Of a stretch of 64,000 bases of DNA, positions 46,518 through 58,096 are shown piece after piece. Each line of letters starts with the position of its first letter. Position 1 is the stretch's first letter. The DNA is taken from NCBI RefSeq assembly GCF_001632365.1, contig NW_024468510.1, positions 2,048,014 through 2,112,013 on the forward strand, given 5' to 3'. Position numbers and translations under genes: made by a program. The notes beneath the pieces are model-generated. The model did not search any database and was not told the DNA's origin. It saw nothing but the letters and a program-made list of their open reading frames with translations. The DNA comes from Laetiporus sulphureus 93-53. Taxonomy: Eukaryota > Basidiomycota > Agaricomycetes > Polyporales > Laetiporaceae.

Positions 46518-47780
46518 ATTAGATCGGTTTGTACTCTCGTGTGGCGCCAGTGCTGTATACCCGATGAATTCCGGAACATGTATGGACTCGGCTGCCTCAT
46601 ACTATCTCAATTACAAGATATTGTTGTGTAGAGTGCTCATAAATTTATATTATGGAGCAGCAAAATTGAAACTAGGTGCATTGACACTGATACGGCGCGG
46701 TAATTATACGCCACAGACGCGTTTCACGTATGGGCGCTAAGCTTACGAAGGGTCGGTGGCGTGAGACCTGGTTCGAGCGCTTAGGCAACAACGTCCATTC
46801 CCGAGCAACCCGCAGCGCAGGCTCTTTTCCAACATCTCCTTCATGCGGGGTCAGATCCATGTCACAACATAATAATCTTTCTTTCTTACATAATATCGCG
46901 GCTGAGTTGCTCACACGTACAGAGAAAAGATTGGACACGAGGAGAATAATCAGTGCAGTTCTTGCTGCTCACGACGCAGATATCGAGTCTGGGCTATGTC
47001 TTCCAGACATATTTATGCAGGGAGGGGGATTCTATGGTCTATGCATTGGTTCATTCGGCGTGATTGGCGCGCCCGGAGAACTGGCCGCGTACACGGCGGG
47101 GCACGTCTGTCAGGTACGTTTCATTGGTCTATACACTGTAAGACCTGAACTAATAACTCGGTGTTCCAATAGTCGCACAGATATCATCGCAAGCCATGCT
47201 TCAGCTTCACGTTTCACGAGCGACATGAGTTAGACAGTCCGCTTCGGTCATCGCAAGCGTCAGCATGGCACGCTGATCATTTGAATGACGAGAGCGCTGC
47301 AAGAGTAAGAGGGTCCATGGCCGAGGAGGGGCATGGTATGTCGCCGCGCGAGAACAAGCTCTCAATCAGAAGAGAAGCACGTCCTGCTGCTGGCCCGATG
47401 TCCTTGCCGGCGCTGCTATCACGTCAACGTGCCACATCTGCTGGGATGTGGATGTGGATTGCGCTTCGTACCTCTTTCCATAGCTCGAGGAATATCCATT
47501 TGCGTGGGCAACTTTGCAAGCGTCAAACCCACCATCACGGTTTGGCATTGCCAATTCAGATAAATACTCGTCACCCAGATTGCTCCGTCTGAGGGCCGAT
47601 TGCTTCTGTTCTCATGATCATGAGAATATATTTGTGGACCGAATATGGCTCTCATGAGAGCATGCTATATTGTGGACCGAATGTGGAAGTTTTGATAAGC
47701 CTTCCGCCTCGAAGTGGTTTGGAGTACAGCCTGTCCTCTACCATCAGCTTGTTCATGCTACCTCTTAGCGCTGCCTTCAG
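46518..47780. other. Interval upstream of the RdRP fragment
   Basis: 1.26 kb where the N-terminal half of the RdRP would be expected. No frame resembles that half. It contains two copies of TTGTGGACCGAAT(A/G)TGG about 37 bp apart (47631 and 47668) flanking a CTCTCATGAGAG palindrome. Confidence 0.4.
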
Positions 47781-50700
47781 ATGCTTGCGAAAGAACACTC
47801 CACAGTCTGGACAGTGTATGTTGATAACTATGGAAAGATTAGCTCGCCGAGGCGCCAACAGATATCTTCATCGAGAGCGACGCGAGCCGTAGATGATTCG
47901 ACGCGATTTCTGATTCTCAGCCTGCCACGCGGGAACTGGCGGAAACCCGGCTCTGTTTTCAAAGACGTGCTTTCGGGATGGGTTAAGGATGGATATCGAG
48001 TGGACGGTACCGCGTGAGGAACCATATATGAGTAAAGCTTACCTGCTGCTCACATAATTGTTGTAGCAGATATTCCTTCCTCGGCTTTACTGATTCTCAT
48101 GTGAGGAGCGGGAAGCTCATATTCTTCCGTGAAGATGCGAAATGGACCCTGGATCGACTCCGTGGATGCTTTGGTGACCTTGACGAGGTGTTCAAGACAT
48201 CGGGCTATGGGAAGTATGCAGCACGTCTCGCGCTGTCATTCTCCTCAACTGTCCCGATGGTCAATGCAAGTCAGGGTCATATTCTAACTTTTCCATTGTA
48301 CTGAATTTTCGTCACAGATTCCGGATGATCACGCACTGCTTTTAGATGATTTGCGCGCTAATGATGGTTCCCTACATTCCGACGGATGTGGCCTTATTCG
48401 CGAGTCCCTGGCTGTACAATTGTGCAGACAGATCAACATCCCCTATGACACATCCGGTAAGTAATCAACTGTCTTGATCGCCTGCTCGATATCGGTGAGC
48501 TGATCTATACTACTGCTATCGTCAGCATTTCAGATTCGGCGGGGAGGCATCAAAGGCCTCTTGGTCAGATACCCCGACGAGACCTTTGATCAGTTATGTT
48601 CCCATTATCACGGTCGCGCCAATGGGCGTGGCAGTACATCTAAGTATTCTATTGCCTACAGAAGGTCAATGGTGAAATACAAGGGTGGCCCGATCACACT
48701 GGAGCTCAATAACTACTCGACATGTCCGGGTTCAGCAAGGCTCAATGTGGGATTCATTCTTTTATTGCTCACACTAGGGATACCATACACGGTGATTATT
48801 TTGCTCCACCAGGAACTCAGAGACCCGCACTGACCGCATAGGGTCTAGGTCTTCGAAAAGTTGCTCAAGGACCAGCTAGACCTAATTGATAGCATCGTAC
48901 ATGACCGAGAGATGGCCCTAAGGTATATCAAAGGAGAACTCAACGCTGGAGATACGGCTACGTTTAATCAAGATTGTGCGTGTCGATGTCCTTCTATGAC
49001 GAGCGCAATTGATGACGATGACTTATACCCAGTGTATGCAATGTTGCTCGCCTGCCACGATCTTAAGGAGCCGTACGTCGAATGGAAGCTGCGTTCGTTC
49101 CAGAAGCAACAATATGACCACCTCTCGAATAAACTTAACTTACGTGTCGAGGTATGACCAGATTTTCAAACAATGCCTTTTGTCCTAACCTGTTCAATGA
49201 TGGCAGGATTCTTGTTATGTCTACGGGGTAATTGACGAGCTTGGGATCCTGGATCCGGACGAAGTATATGTGAATTTGCCCGGCCGGACCGGAGTACTTG
49301 AGCGAGACGTGCTCGTCGGACGGTTTGTGTCTTGTTTCTCTACAGGATTCACAAGTCTGAATGATTCCGGTTCTCACCAGGAATCCATCATATTCGCCTA
49401 GCGGTAAGAGAAACGGCTGCCAGAAGCTATGCTGGTGAGATGACATCATACAGATCTCAGAAAATTTCGTGCTGTGAATCCCGAAGCTCTGAAGCACTTG
49501 AAGAATTGCATCGGTATGGTATGATGATTTGATCTGCACTAGTCACTCATTGGGTCAGCAGTCTTTTCCAGACTGGCGGAGCACTCGGTAGCTGATACTA
49601 TGGCTTCGGGGTGAGTACTGCATTCCTCTTCTGACTACAACCTGCACCGTTTAGTCCTCGGCTTTAGAGATCTGGATGGAGACGAGTACTTCGTAACGTG
49701 GGATCCAAACTTGATTCCCACTAAGACGCTGCCTTCGCTCAAGCGAATCCCAGCTTCCATCGTGACACGCACTCAGAACCAGCAGCATCGTCCAGAGTTC
49801 GCACGTGCTGCAGTGGACACCTTCATGGAGCATAGATTCAGCACGCTGCTGGGCAGCATGGCCAATGCATGGAACAAGGCCGCACAGGCTACTCCAGAGC
49901 TCGCGAATGCTCGTTTCGCTACGGAACTAGTTCCGCTGGTCGAGTTGGCGCTAGTGAGTTCCTTCATCAGACACTCGATCGATTGCTTCTCATACGTTGT
50001 TGACCATCAGGATTCCATGAAATCTGGTTACAATATGTCATTGCTCGAGGCTCAGTTCAACGCAGTCAAGAGGCGTTATGAGAGAAACGAGCGAGAGCGC
50101 GAGCCATTCAGGAGTCCTATTGATGCACTGCGTGATATCATTCCTGCTCCTCCGAAGGTCGTGATGACCTCATATGAATGCGACGAAGCGCTGCTCCTTC
50201 GCGACTCGCCTGAAGATCGTGCGAGCTTAAAGCAGCATCTCTCTGAAGCTCCTGCAATCATGCAGGCTTTCAACCTTGACTTGACACGTGCGATTACGGA
50301 GGACAATGGATCACCTGGTGGGTCCGTTGGCGTACGAAATGTGTTATGCATCCTGACACGCGTGACGCATTTGAACAGATAGCTTCACAGAGAAGATGAA
50401 GCGCAGCGAAATCAGGCAGGCCGATCTTGTGAAGCAGGAATACCGCGATCGTTACTTCGGAGGTACGTTCTGAATTTACGCCGATGGTTTGTACTATCTA
50501 GCGACTGTTTGCTAGGAGGTTCCTTCTCCGATATGCACAAACAGAGGCTGCGGGCCTCTGCGTGGTAAGACACTTGTCTTCACCTTGCGTGTTCCGTGAG
50601 CCCATACTAGTCTTTCCTCAGGTATTATTACGGCTATAGCAGGAAGAAGATGGCCTTTGCGTGGCTTGGAGAACGCTATCTGAACGAGATCCGCGCCCGT

Positions 50701-51775
50701 GAGTTGATGATTGCTTGCATTAATTTGACCCTCATTGTCTGCCGTGCACATAGATCATACAAATGGCGGGAAGCCAGTGATATACATTGGGGCTACAGCA
50801 GCTCCGACTTGCTCTCCGTCGTCGAATGCAGCGATGGGCCCGATGTCGAGTGCGGACCCATCGCAGCAATCGCAGGATACCACATCGAAAGGCACGTCGG
50901 ATGACATTACGCGCGTGGATAGCATCGAAGAAGGCATTTTGGACTCTACGCCGGCTGACGCTCCGGGTCAAGACACGATACACAGATATTCTGCAGCTGC
51001 TCTGCCACAAACGGAGAACGGCAGAGTAGCATCTGGACTGAAAGAGCGGACTCTTAGTGAGCAAACGATATCGACGACGACAGCAGACTCCGACAACGAG
51101 TCATTCGACTATGACTCCGAGGACGAATTCCACGACACGCAGGAGTTTTTGCCGCGTGAGAGCGAGGCGTCATCTGGTTTGTCGCGATACGAATCCGTGC
51201 GTGGGTCGTCTACGGTCGGCACGAAAGACTTGGCAGACTTGGGTGCTCACAAACCATCGACGTATCTGACGCCGATATCCGTACTCAGTCCTCTCCCTGG
51301 CCTGATGCTGCGTGGGATATCGAGCGTGTTCCCCGGGCGAAGGAGCGGAAGCGCTGCTCCATCGTCAGCCTATACCACTCCCGCTCAACCCATCTGCTCT
51401 CCGATGCACGTGGACAGCCCTGTCGTTCCCAGTCCGCCTCCGAACACCCGCGAGAGCGTCCTCTCCTACACCTCCTCACCTCCTCACGTTACGCGAGCCA
51501 CCAGGGCTCCCGCGGTAGTGACGAGTCAGGCTTCACGAGGAACAGCGTCCCATCTATCTGACTTGGTGAGTGAGAACCCCAAGCCCCGGTGTCCCGTCGG
51601 AACGCGAGATATCCCTGCATGCAATGGTAATATGGAGCACGACTGGCATGTCGCGATGGGGACAAATGGGTTTGTCCGAAGGTACGGGTGTGCGAGGTGC
51701 CACAAGGCCGTTGAAGAGGCCAAGCGCGGTGATCCTGCCCGTTGGGTGCCATATGAGAAGCCTAAGAAGCAATAA
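47781..51775 (+). CDS. Eukaryotic cellular RNA-dependent RNA polymerase (RNAi type), N-terminal half not found
   Basis: QDE-1/RdRP family enzyme that makes dsRNA for small-RNA silencing. Homology begins near 47781 (VYVDNYGKISSP ... FKDVLSGWVKDGYRVDG), then YSFLGFTDSHVRSGKLIFF, SGYGKYAARLALSFSSTV, DGSLHSDGCGLIRESLA, FQIRRGGIKGLLVRYPDE, ARLNVGFILLLLTLGIPYT, CYVYGVIDELGILDPDEVYV and ASGDLDGDEYFVTWDPNLIP. The DLDGD catalytic loop is at 49669-49683 and is intact. About 15 exons were followed; all junctions keep the frame, including a 23-nt exon at 49381-49403. After the family end (about 50700) the frame runs on for ~340 residues, Ser/Pro/Thr-rich with acidic stretches, ending with a CARC motif and a basic tail. 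The usual N-terminal ~400-500 residues are not visible upstream. Either 5'-truncated, or upstream exons were missed; start uncertain. Confidence 0.82.
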
Positions 51776-53970
51776 AGTTAACAGGATCGCTGCGCGCTGA
51801 CACTATGGTGTCTTCCCATGTGCAAAGTTGGTCGGATTTGAGCGGATTGGATTGCAATGTACCTATACGTCGTATTTTGGCTCGTTCTCCTGCTCTTGTA
51901 TTTCGTTCAGCACTTTCTCGGATATCCAATGTATTGTTTTTGCAGCTACCTTTCTGACAGCAATTGAGTCCTCTTATCAACATCTCTCGCGATCGGCGTA
52001 TCTGTCAGGAGACATGGTCTATGCGCCTGAGCAGACACTGGCACCGCCGCGGCGCCTACGCTGGGCGCACATTGGCAAGGGAAGCTCGTGAGCGCCTGAA
52101 GATAATGACAGGACACAAAGATTGAATACGATGAGCCAGCTGAAAATATCGCGAGATGAAAGCAATCACCTGGTGTACGTGCGGTATATAAGCGCAAGGC
52201 TCATCAATTGGTTCTTGTTGAACCATGAGAACTCTGCTTCTAACACGAGCAACCCTGGCGAGAAGGAGTGAATGTATTGAGAAGATGTACATAAGTATGA
52301 TATATGCTTCACACATACATCTGGAAGCCGAGGCCTGAGACCCGAAGATACATCCTCGCCGACCAGTCGGCATCTTGGGTAGTGAGATGTTATCGAATTC
52401 GCCGAGCTATCTGGTCAGGATTCATGACCGGTGCCCGAGAGAATAACCAACGTCACGCGGCAGCACTTCGCGACAACAGAGGATTGGCCTGAGGGCAGGA
52501 AGCGTAGACGTGAAATCTAATAGTATCTCTCAGGCTCAGGATCGCAAAGCTGCGCTCTGCGCCACATAGATCCTCCACTGCGTTATGACGAGGGCGTGTT
52601 CATCTTCGATTACATCACACATCAATGGTGTATGATCCCTTTGCCAGTTTTTTTTGGATGTTCCAGTGAGGCTTCCACGTTCCAAACATGAACATTAGGT
52701 GCCGCTCCTACCGTTCTTCCTAGAAGATAATTGGTCGAACGGATGGAATAATCGGTCGAGAGAGTGTAAATCGAAATGGGGACGCATTCCAGCGTGAGTA
52801 GAGACCGGTCGAATACATATCGTCGGGTAGAATAAGCGACCTCTCGTTGTGAGCGAGCAGTCGAACTTCAGCCACAGGCTCATCCAGCCACAATAAATTT
52901 GGCGAATCGGGATCTGGATCTGGAACTGCAAACTAGTCGACACGCGCTTGCCAGTGACCGCTGCTTGAACTGCTCACAGCTCGTCGAGCACCCACCTCTT
53001 CACAGCGCTCTGCATAGCGAACTGGCCTCTTACGACTCGGATCTACGTTGCCAACATCTGACGAGCCAGATCAATTTCTTCTGCTTACAATTATTTGATG
53101 AGAAATCCTCTTGTCTTCGGTTACTCACGTCCGTTCGTGAACCATTCACCGAAGCACGACTGTCTCATGTCATTACGCGACGCTCTGGAGCTCTGATGAG
53201 CTGAGATACAGCGGTATTCTCGGATTGGATGGCTGGCATCCACTAGAACGACCCGTGAGTTCTGATGAATGATTGTTATGTCATGAACTCTCCTGACCAC
53301 AGACAGATGACCTGACCGTGACCACGGTTAGATTAACTGCCTCTACAAGAGGCCGCCGCAGGACATCAATGGCTGTACTCTGCATATTGTTTCGCCGGAC
53401 CATCTTGCCGATCCAGCTGTATGATTATGCTTCCGCAGCGGGTGGCCAGGGAAGGGCGTTAATGTCCAAAATGCGAAGAACTCAGTCGTTCATGTACTCT
53501 TCCTGTTCTCTTGGTGCTAGGTCGCTTAGTAGAGAAGAGAACAAGCGATTGGCTAGCAGAAATTGTGTCCAACATCAGAAAGCGTGCTTCTTGCTTCCTT
53601 ACATCTTACCTCTCAGTCATCTGCCCGACCTCATGATTTGCAGCTAGTATCAGCTGGGAAACGCTGTCGTCGGGTCAATCTATTTCCCTTTTTTTCCTCT
53701 CGAACGCTTCTGGTTTGACATGAACGCTTTCCAGACTCCAGTTGCGGTTCGTTCGTTGACATTTGTGGTATTGCATGCGTGCTGCACCCTAAACAGTTGC
53801 CGTTGACACTTCTTCTAATGGCATGCGAGGTGGGACTCGGGTATTGCGGTAATAAGCGATCAGCTAAACGAGCGGTGCTGCGCGGTGACCCATCATGACC
53901 CTCGCGTTTGAACCATCACAAGAACGGTTAGGACAATTTGTTTTTTGTCTCTTCTGCCGACTGCCGAAAT
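51776..53970. other. Long intergenic region before alcohol oxidase
   Basis: About 2.2 kb, containing the 3' flank of the RdRP gene and the distal alcohol oxidase promoter. Open frames of 60-110 codons occur (for example 52899-53204), but none has a domain or splice support. Confidence 0.4.
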
Positions 53971-53996
53971 GCGGGGTAACGTGGGGTAGTGTGGGG
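53971..53996 (+). promoter_or_regulatory. Array of three GC-box (CreA/Mig1-like) sites
   Basis: Three hexamers, GCGGGG at 53971, GTGGGG at 53981 and GTGGGG at 53991, start exactly 10 bp apart. All fit the SYGGRG consensus of CreA/Mig1 carbon-catabolite repressors. They lie 165-190 bp upstream of the TATA box of the alcohol oxidase gene. Confidence 0.6.
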
Positions 53997-54158
53997 CAGG
54001 TCGGCATACACACCGCGACACTATGCCCTACTTAGTTACGTCGTCCAGCTGACGAACCTGCTTTGGGAAACTCTTTCTCCGCGTTCTGCACTCATGACTT
54101 CGCGAATGATGCTCTGGGAGTACCGTTACTTCGGTACCATTCTTCCAGGTTCAACGGA

Positions 54159-54165
54159 TATAAAT
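54159..54165 (+). promoter_or_regulatory. TATA box of the alcohol oxidase gene
   Basis: TATAAAT, 107 bp before the ATG at 54266; a CT-rich leader (about 54225-54258) precedes the start, as in highly expressed fungal genes. Confidence 0.75.
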
Positions 54166-54265
54166 TCGCATGAATGGAGCCTCGAGAAGGCAGCGATTTA
54201 AGCCTTGACCGCTCTTCATTTCTGACTTGTTCGCACTTCTCATTCTCACTTCTCGTTCGTCAAAC

Positions 54266-57200
54266 ATGGTGCACCCAGAGGAAGTCGACGTCATTGTTTG
54301 CGGGTGCGTTGTACTGGAACCTTCCTCCTTGCTCGACGTATAGCTGACCTGGCTGCGACGTACGATGCAGTGGTGGCCCAGCCGGATGTGTTGTCGCCGG
54401 TCGTCTCGCCTATGCTGACCCGACCTTGAAGGTCATGCTCATCGAAGGTCAGAGCTTTTCCACTTCCTAGTCTCTTGTGTTTTCCGACTTCAAATGCTAG
54501 GTGGTGCGAACAACCGAGATGACCCATGGGTGTATCGGTCAGTAGCGGTTACGGCAAATCAAGTTTTCTTATTCTTCGTATCTGACTGTCCAACCTATCA
54601 TTAGCCCCGGTATCTACGTGCGCAATATGCAGAATGATGGAGTGTACGTGACGTCTGTTATGACTTCTCTGAGAACGATAGTGTTGACGGTTCGTTTCTT
54701 GATAGCAACGACAAGGCGACCTTTTACACGGACTCGATGAAGTCACCCTTCATGCGTGGTCGCAGGAGCATTGTCCCGTAGGCAGACTGACTGCAACAAT
54801 TTCAACCCTCTGTTAACCCGTCGTTTCTTTGCAGCTGCGCAAACATCCTTGGTGAGACCATATATTGCTTCTGAGTGGCACAGCATCTGAAGCATTGGAA
54901 TGGGCAGGCGGTGGCAGCAGCATCAATTTCCAGGTATATTCCTAATCCAGCCCTCGGAGCAAGTGCTTACAATTTCAACTCCATTCATAGATGTACACTC
55001 GCGCTTCCGCCTCTGATTGGGGTACGTACATCATGCAATCAACAATAGACGCTGGATGCCCATACTGAGTTTACTTTTCAGATGACTTCAAGAATGAGGG
55101 TTGGACAAGTAATGGTGCGTAGAGGCGTGCATTTGTGAATGCACTGAATGTGCCAACCTTGATGTGTACAGACCTCCTGCCATTGATGAGGCGGCTGGAG
55201 AACTACCAGAAGCCTGTCAACAACGACACACATGGCTACGATGGTCCGATTGCCATCAGCAACGGTGGACAGATCCAGCCGGTCGCTCAGGACTTCTTGA
55301 GGGCGGCGCATTCCATCGGCATTCCCTACAGCGGTATGTATCGTACGTTATCATGAGTTGAAGCGACACTCAGTGTACGCCCTTAACAGACGATATTCAG
55401 GGTACGTTGTTGGCACTTAGATGTTAGCCCATTGTCCGAATGACAACTGTTGAACAGATCTTAGGACTAGCCACGGTGCCGAGATTTGGGCGAAGTACAT
55501 CAACCGCCACACCGGAAGGCGCAGCGATGCCGCCACAGGTCTGTGTGTCTCTCAAAATTATACGGGCGCCGCCAATGAGCGATTGTTTCCAGCCTATGTC
55601 CACAGCGTGATGGATGCCCAGGACAACCTGTACCTGCGTTGCAACGCTCGAGTCAATCGCGTCCTCTTCGATGCCAACAACAAGGCGGTCGGCGTCGCGT
55701 ACGTGCCCTCGCGCGACCGCCATGGCGGAAAGGTCCAAGAGACGATCGTCAAGGCGCGCAAGATGGTCGTTCTGAGCTCTGGCACTCTGGGTACCCCGCA
55801 GATCCTCGAACGCTCTGGTGTTGGCAACGCCGAGCTCCTTCGCCAGCTTGACATCAAGGTTGTCAGTGACTTGACGGGTGTTGGGTAAGTCTACTGTCCG
55901 TCCATCATTTTGCAGACTGACTGATGCTGTCGCGCAGTGAGGAGTATCAGGACCACTACACTACTCTGACATGTACGCTATACTGTCCGTGCAGGTTAAT
56001 GCGTGGTGCTGATAATGTTGCGCAGTGTACCGAGTATCCAACGAGACATCCACCACCGACGACTTCCTACGGGGCGTCAAGGAGGTCCAACAAGAGATAT
56101 TTGCGGAATGGGAGACGAGCCCGGAGAAAGCGCGCCTCTCTTCCAATTCAATTGACGCCGGATTCAAGGTGTGCCGCTCTTCATTGGCGTCGGCCTGCAG
56201 GGCTCATTCGTGTCGTCGCAGATCCGCCCCACAGAAGAAGAGCTCAAAGAGATGGGCCCCGAATTTAATGAGCTCTGGAACAGATATTTCAAGGACAAGC
56301 CCGACAAGCCCGTCATTTTCGGCTCGATCGTTGGCGGTGCCTACGCCGACCACTCGCTCCTGCCTCCTGGCAAGTACATCACAATGTGAGTAACGTACTG
56401 TATACAGACCGCAGTTGGCAGTCTAAATCGTACCGTCCCAGGTTCCAATACCTCGAGTACCCAGCCAGTCGCGGCAAGGTCAGTGCGATTTCTCCGGCGA
56501 CTGGTGTACGAGCTTTCAACACCACGTTTCCAGATTCACATCAAGTCTGCTAATCCCTATGTCGAGCCATTCTTCGATAGCGGTTTCATGAACAACAAGG
56601 CCGATTTTGCTCCCATCCGCTGGAGTTATAAGAAGACGCGTGAGGTCGCGCGGCGCATGGACGGTAGATCATTCTGCATATTCGCTGTTGCCAAAGCTCT
56701 AACTAAGTGACTTCCAGCATTCCGTGGGGAGTTGACGTCTCATCACCCACACTTCCACCCCGATTCGCCTGCGGCATGCAAGGATATCGACCTCAAGACC
56801 GCGAAGGAGCTGCTCCCGAACAGCCTTACCGTCGGCATCCACATGGGCACATGGCACAAGCCAGGCGACCCGTACGACCCGAAGAAGGTGCACGAGGATA
56901 TCAAGTACTCTCAGGAAGACGACGAGGCGATCGATAACTGGGTCGCTGACCACGTCGAGACCACTTGGCACTCCCTCGGTGCGTCCGTTATCTAGTAAAT
57001 ACGATGCATGCTTATTCAGCAATTTGCAGGAACATGCGCGATGAAGCCTCGTGAGCAGGGCGGAGTCGTTGACAAGCGCTTGAGCGTCTACGGTACGGAG
57101 AACTTGAAGTGTGTCGACCTCAGTATCTGCCCTGTACGCCTGCCCTTCCTTTGTTGCTCTTGTCTCGCTGACCATTGTTCGGCGCTCAGGATAACCTCGG

Positions 57201-57412
57201 CACGAACACCTACTCGTCGGCTCTGCTCGTCGGCGAGAAGGGCGCGGATCTGATCGCTGAGGAACTTGGTAGGCACCACATCACTTGTCGACAGGCACAT
57301 TGCTAATCCCAACTCACTATCACCTCCAGGTTTGAAGCTTCGTTTCCCCCATGCCCCTGTCCCTCATGCTCCCATTCCTCTGGGAAAGCCGACTACCCAA
57401 CAGGTCCGGTGA
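54266..57412 (+). CDS. GMC-family alcohol (methanol) oxidase
   Basis: FAD-dependent oxidase of the GMC family that oxidises methanol and short alcohols to aldehydes with H2O2 release; in wood-decay fungi the methanol comes from lignin and pectin demethylation. Many short introns (about 14). The FAD motif is VDVIVCGGGPAGCVVAGRL, split by the first intron, followed by KVMLIEGG. Further family blocks: ANILGGGSSINFQMYTRASA, WTSNDLLPLMRRLENYQKPV, VVLSSGTLGTPQILERSGVG (GMC signature 2), LTGVGEEYQDHY and FQYLEYPASRGKIHI. The active-site His lies in TWHSLGTCAMKPREQGGVVD and the Asn in DNLGTNTYSSALLVGEKGAD. The closest recalled families are fungal methanol oxidases (AOX1/MOX). There is no signal peptide; the C-terminus ends TTQQVR, without a canonical SKL peroxisome signal. 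The promoter has a TATA box and three CreA/Mig1-like sites. Confidence 0.92.
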
Positions 57413-58096
57413 AGCACTTCGACTGCCAACTGAGGAGGGCGATGCCGAGTCTTGGATAGGTTGATATTGCGAGATGTTGTCATGATGTTGTATGCTATAT
57501 GTTCTTATGGGTGTATGTTATCTGTACGAGTACATGTCGAATTGTACTATTATTAGCATGTTTGTCGTCATTGTCAGTATTTTTGGAGACGAAGAGATAA
57601 GCTGGTTGTGCCGCTTTTGCAGTTGCGACTTCATCGCTATACTGAGACAATTGTGTTAGGATAAACGAGTGCAGTCTTATGATCATACAGGCGTAACATT
57701 CAATTAGGTCGCCACGAGACTTGCCAGCGTCATAAGCGTCATATCCATGTAACTTGGTCAAGTAAATATCTATACAACATAAAGTATAAACATATGATTG
57801 ATATGTACATTCCAGTGTCCATGATGCATGAATCATACAGCGCGATTAGTCGTCCATGAGCGAAGATGCATAATGTGGGACATGATTGGTATCAAGAATA
57901 CTGTGGTATCGCGAAGGTGTCGTCCGTTTCACGTTCGTGGAGTCATGACTTTGGTGGCGTTACAAAACATTGCGTATGAAATTGATGATAGCGTCGATTC
58001 AATCCTAAGACATTCTCCAGTCAGCGAGTGACAGGAAGAATAGGAAACATCGCTGCTTACCAGGCGTCACATGGGAAATTAACAAACTAGCCGTCA
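57413..58096. other. Convergent intergenic region
   Basis: About 680 bp between the 3' ends of the alcohol oxidase and membrane-protein genes, AT-rich around 57480-57560 and 57770-57800. No gene was supported. Confidence 0.4.

Noticed and set aside
46730..47233. 167-codon plus-strand frame before the RdRP
   Set aside because: Considered as the missing RdRP N-terminus, but it contains no family block and no splice path to 47781.
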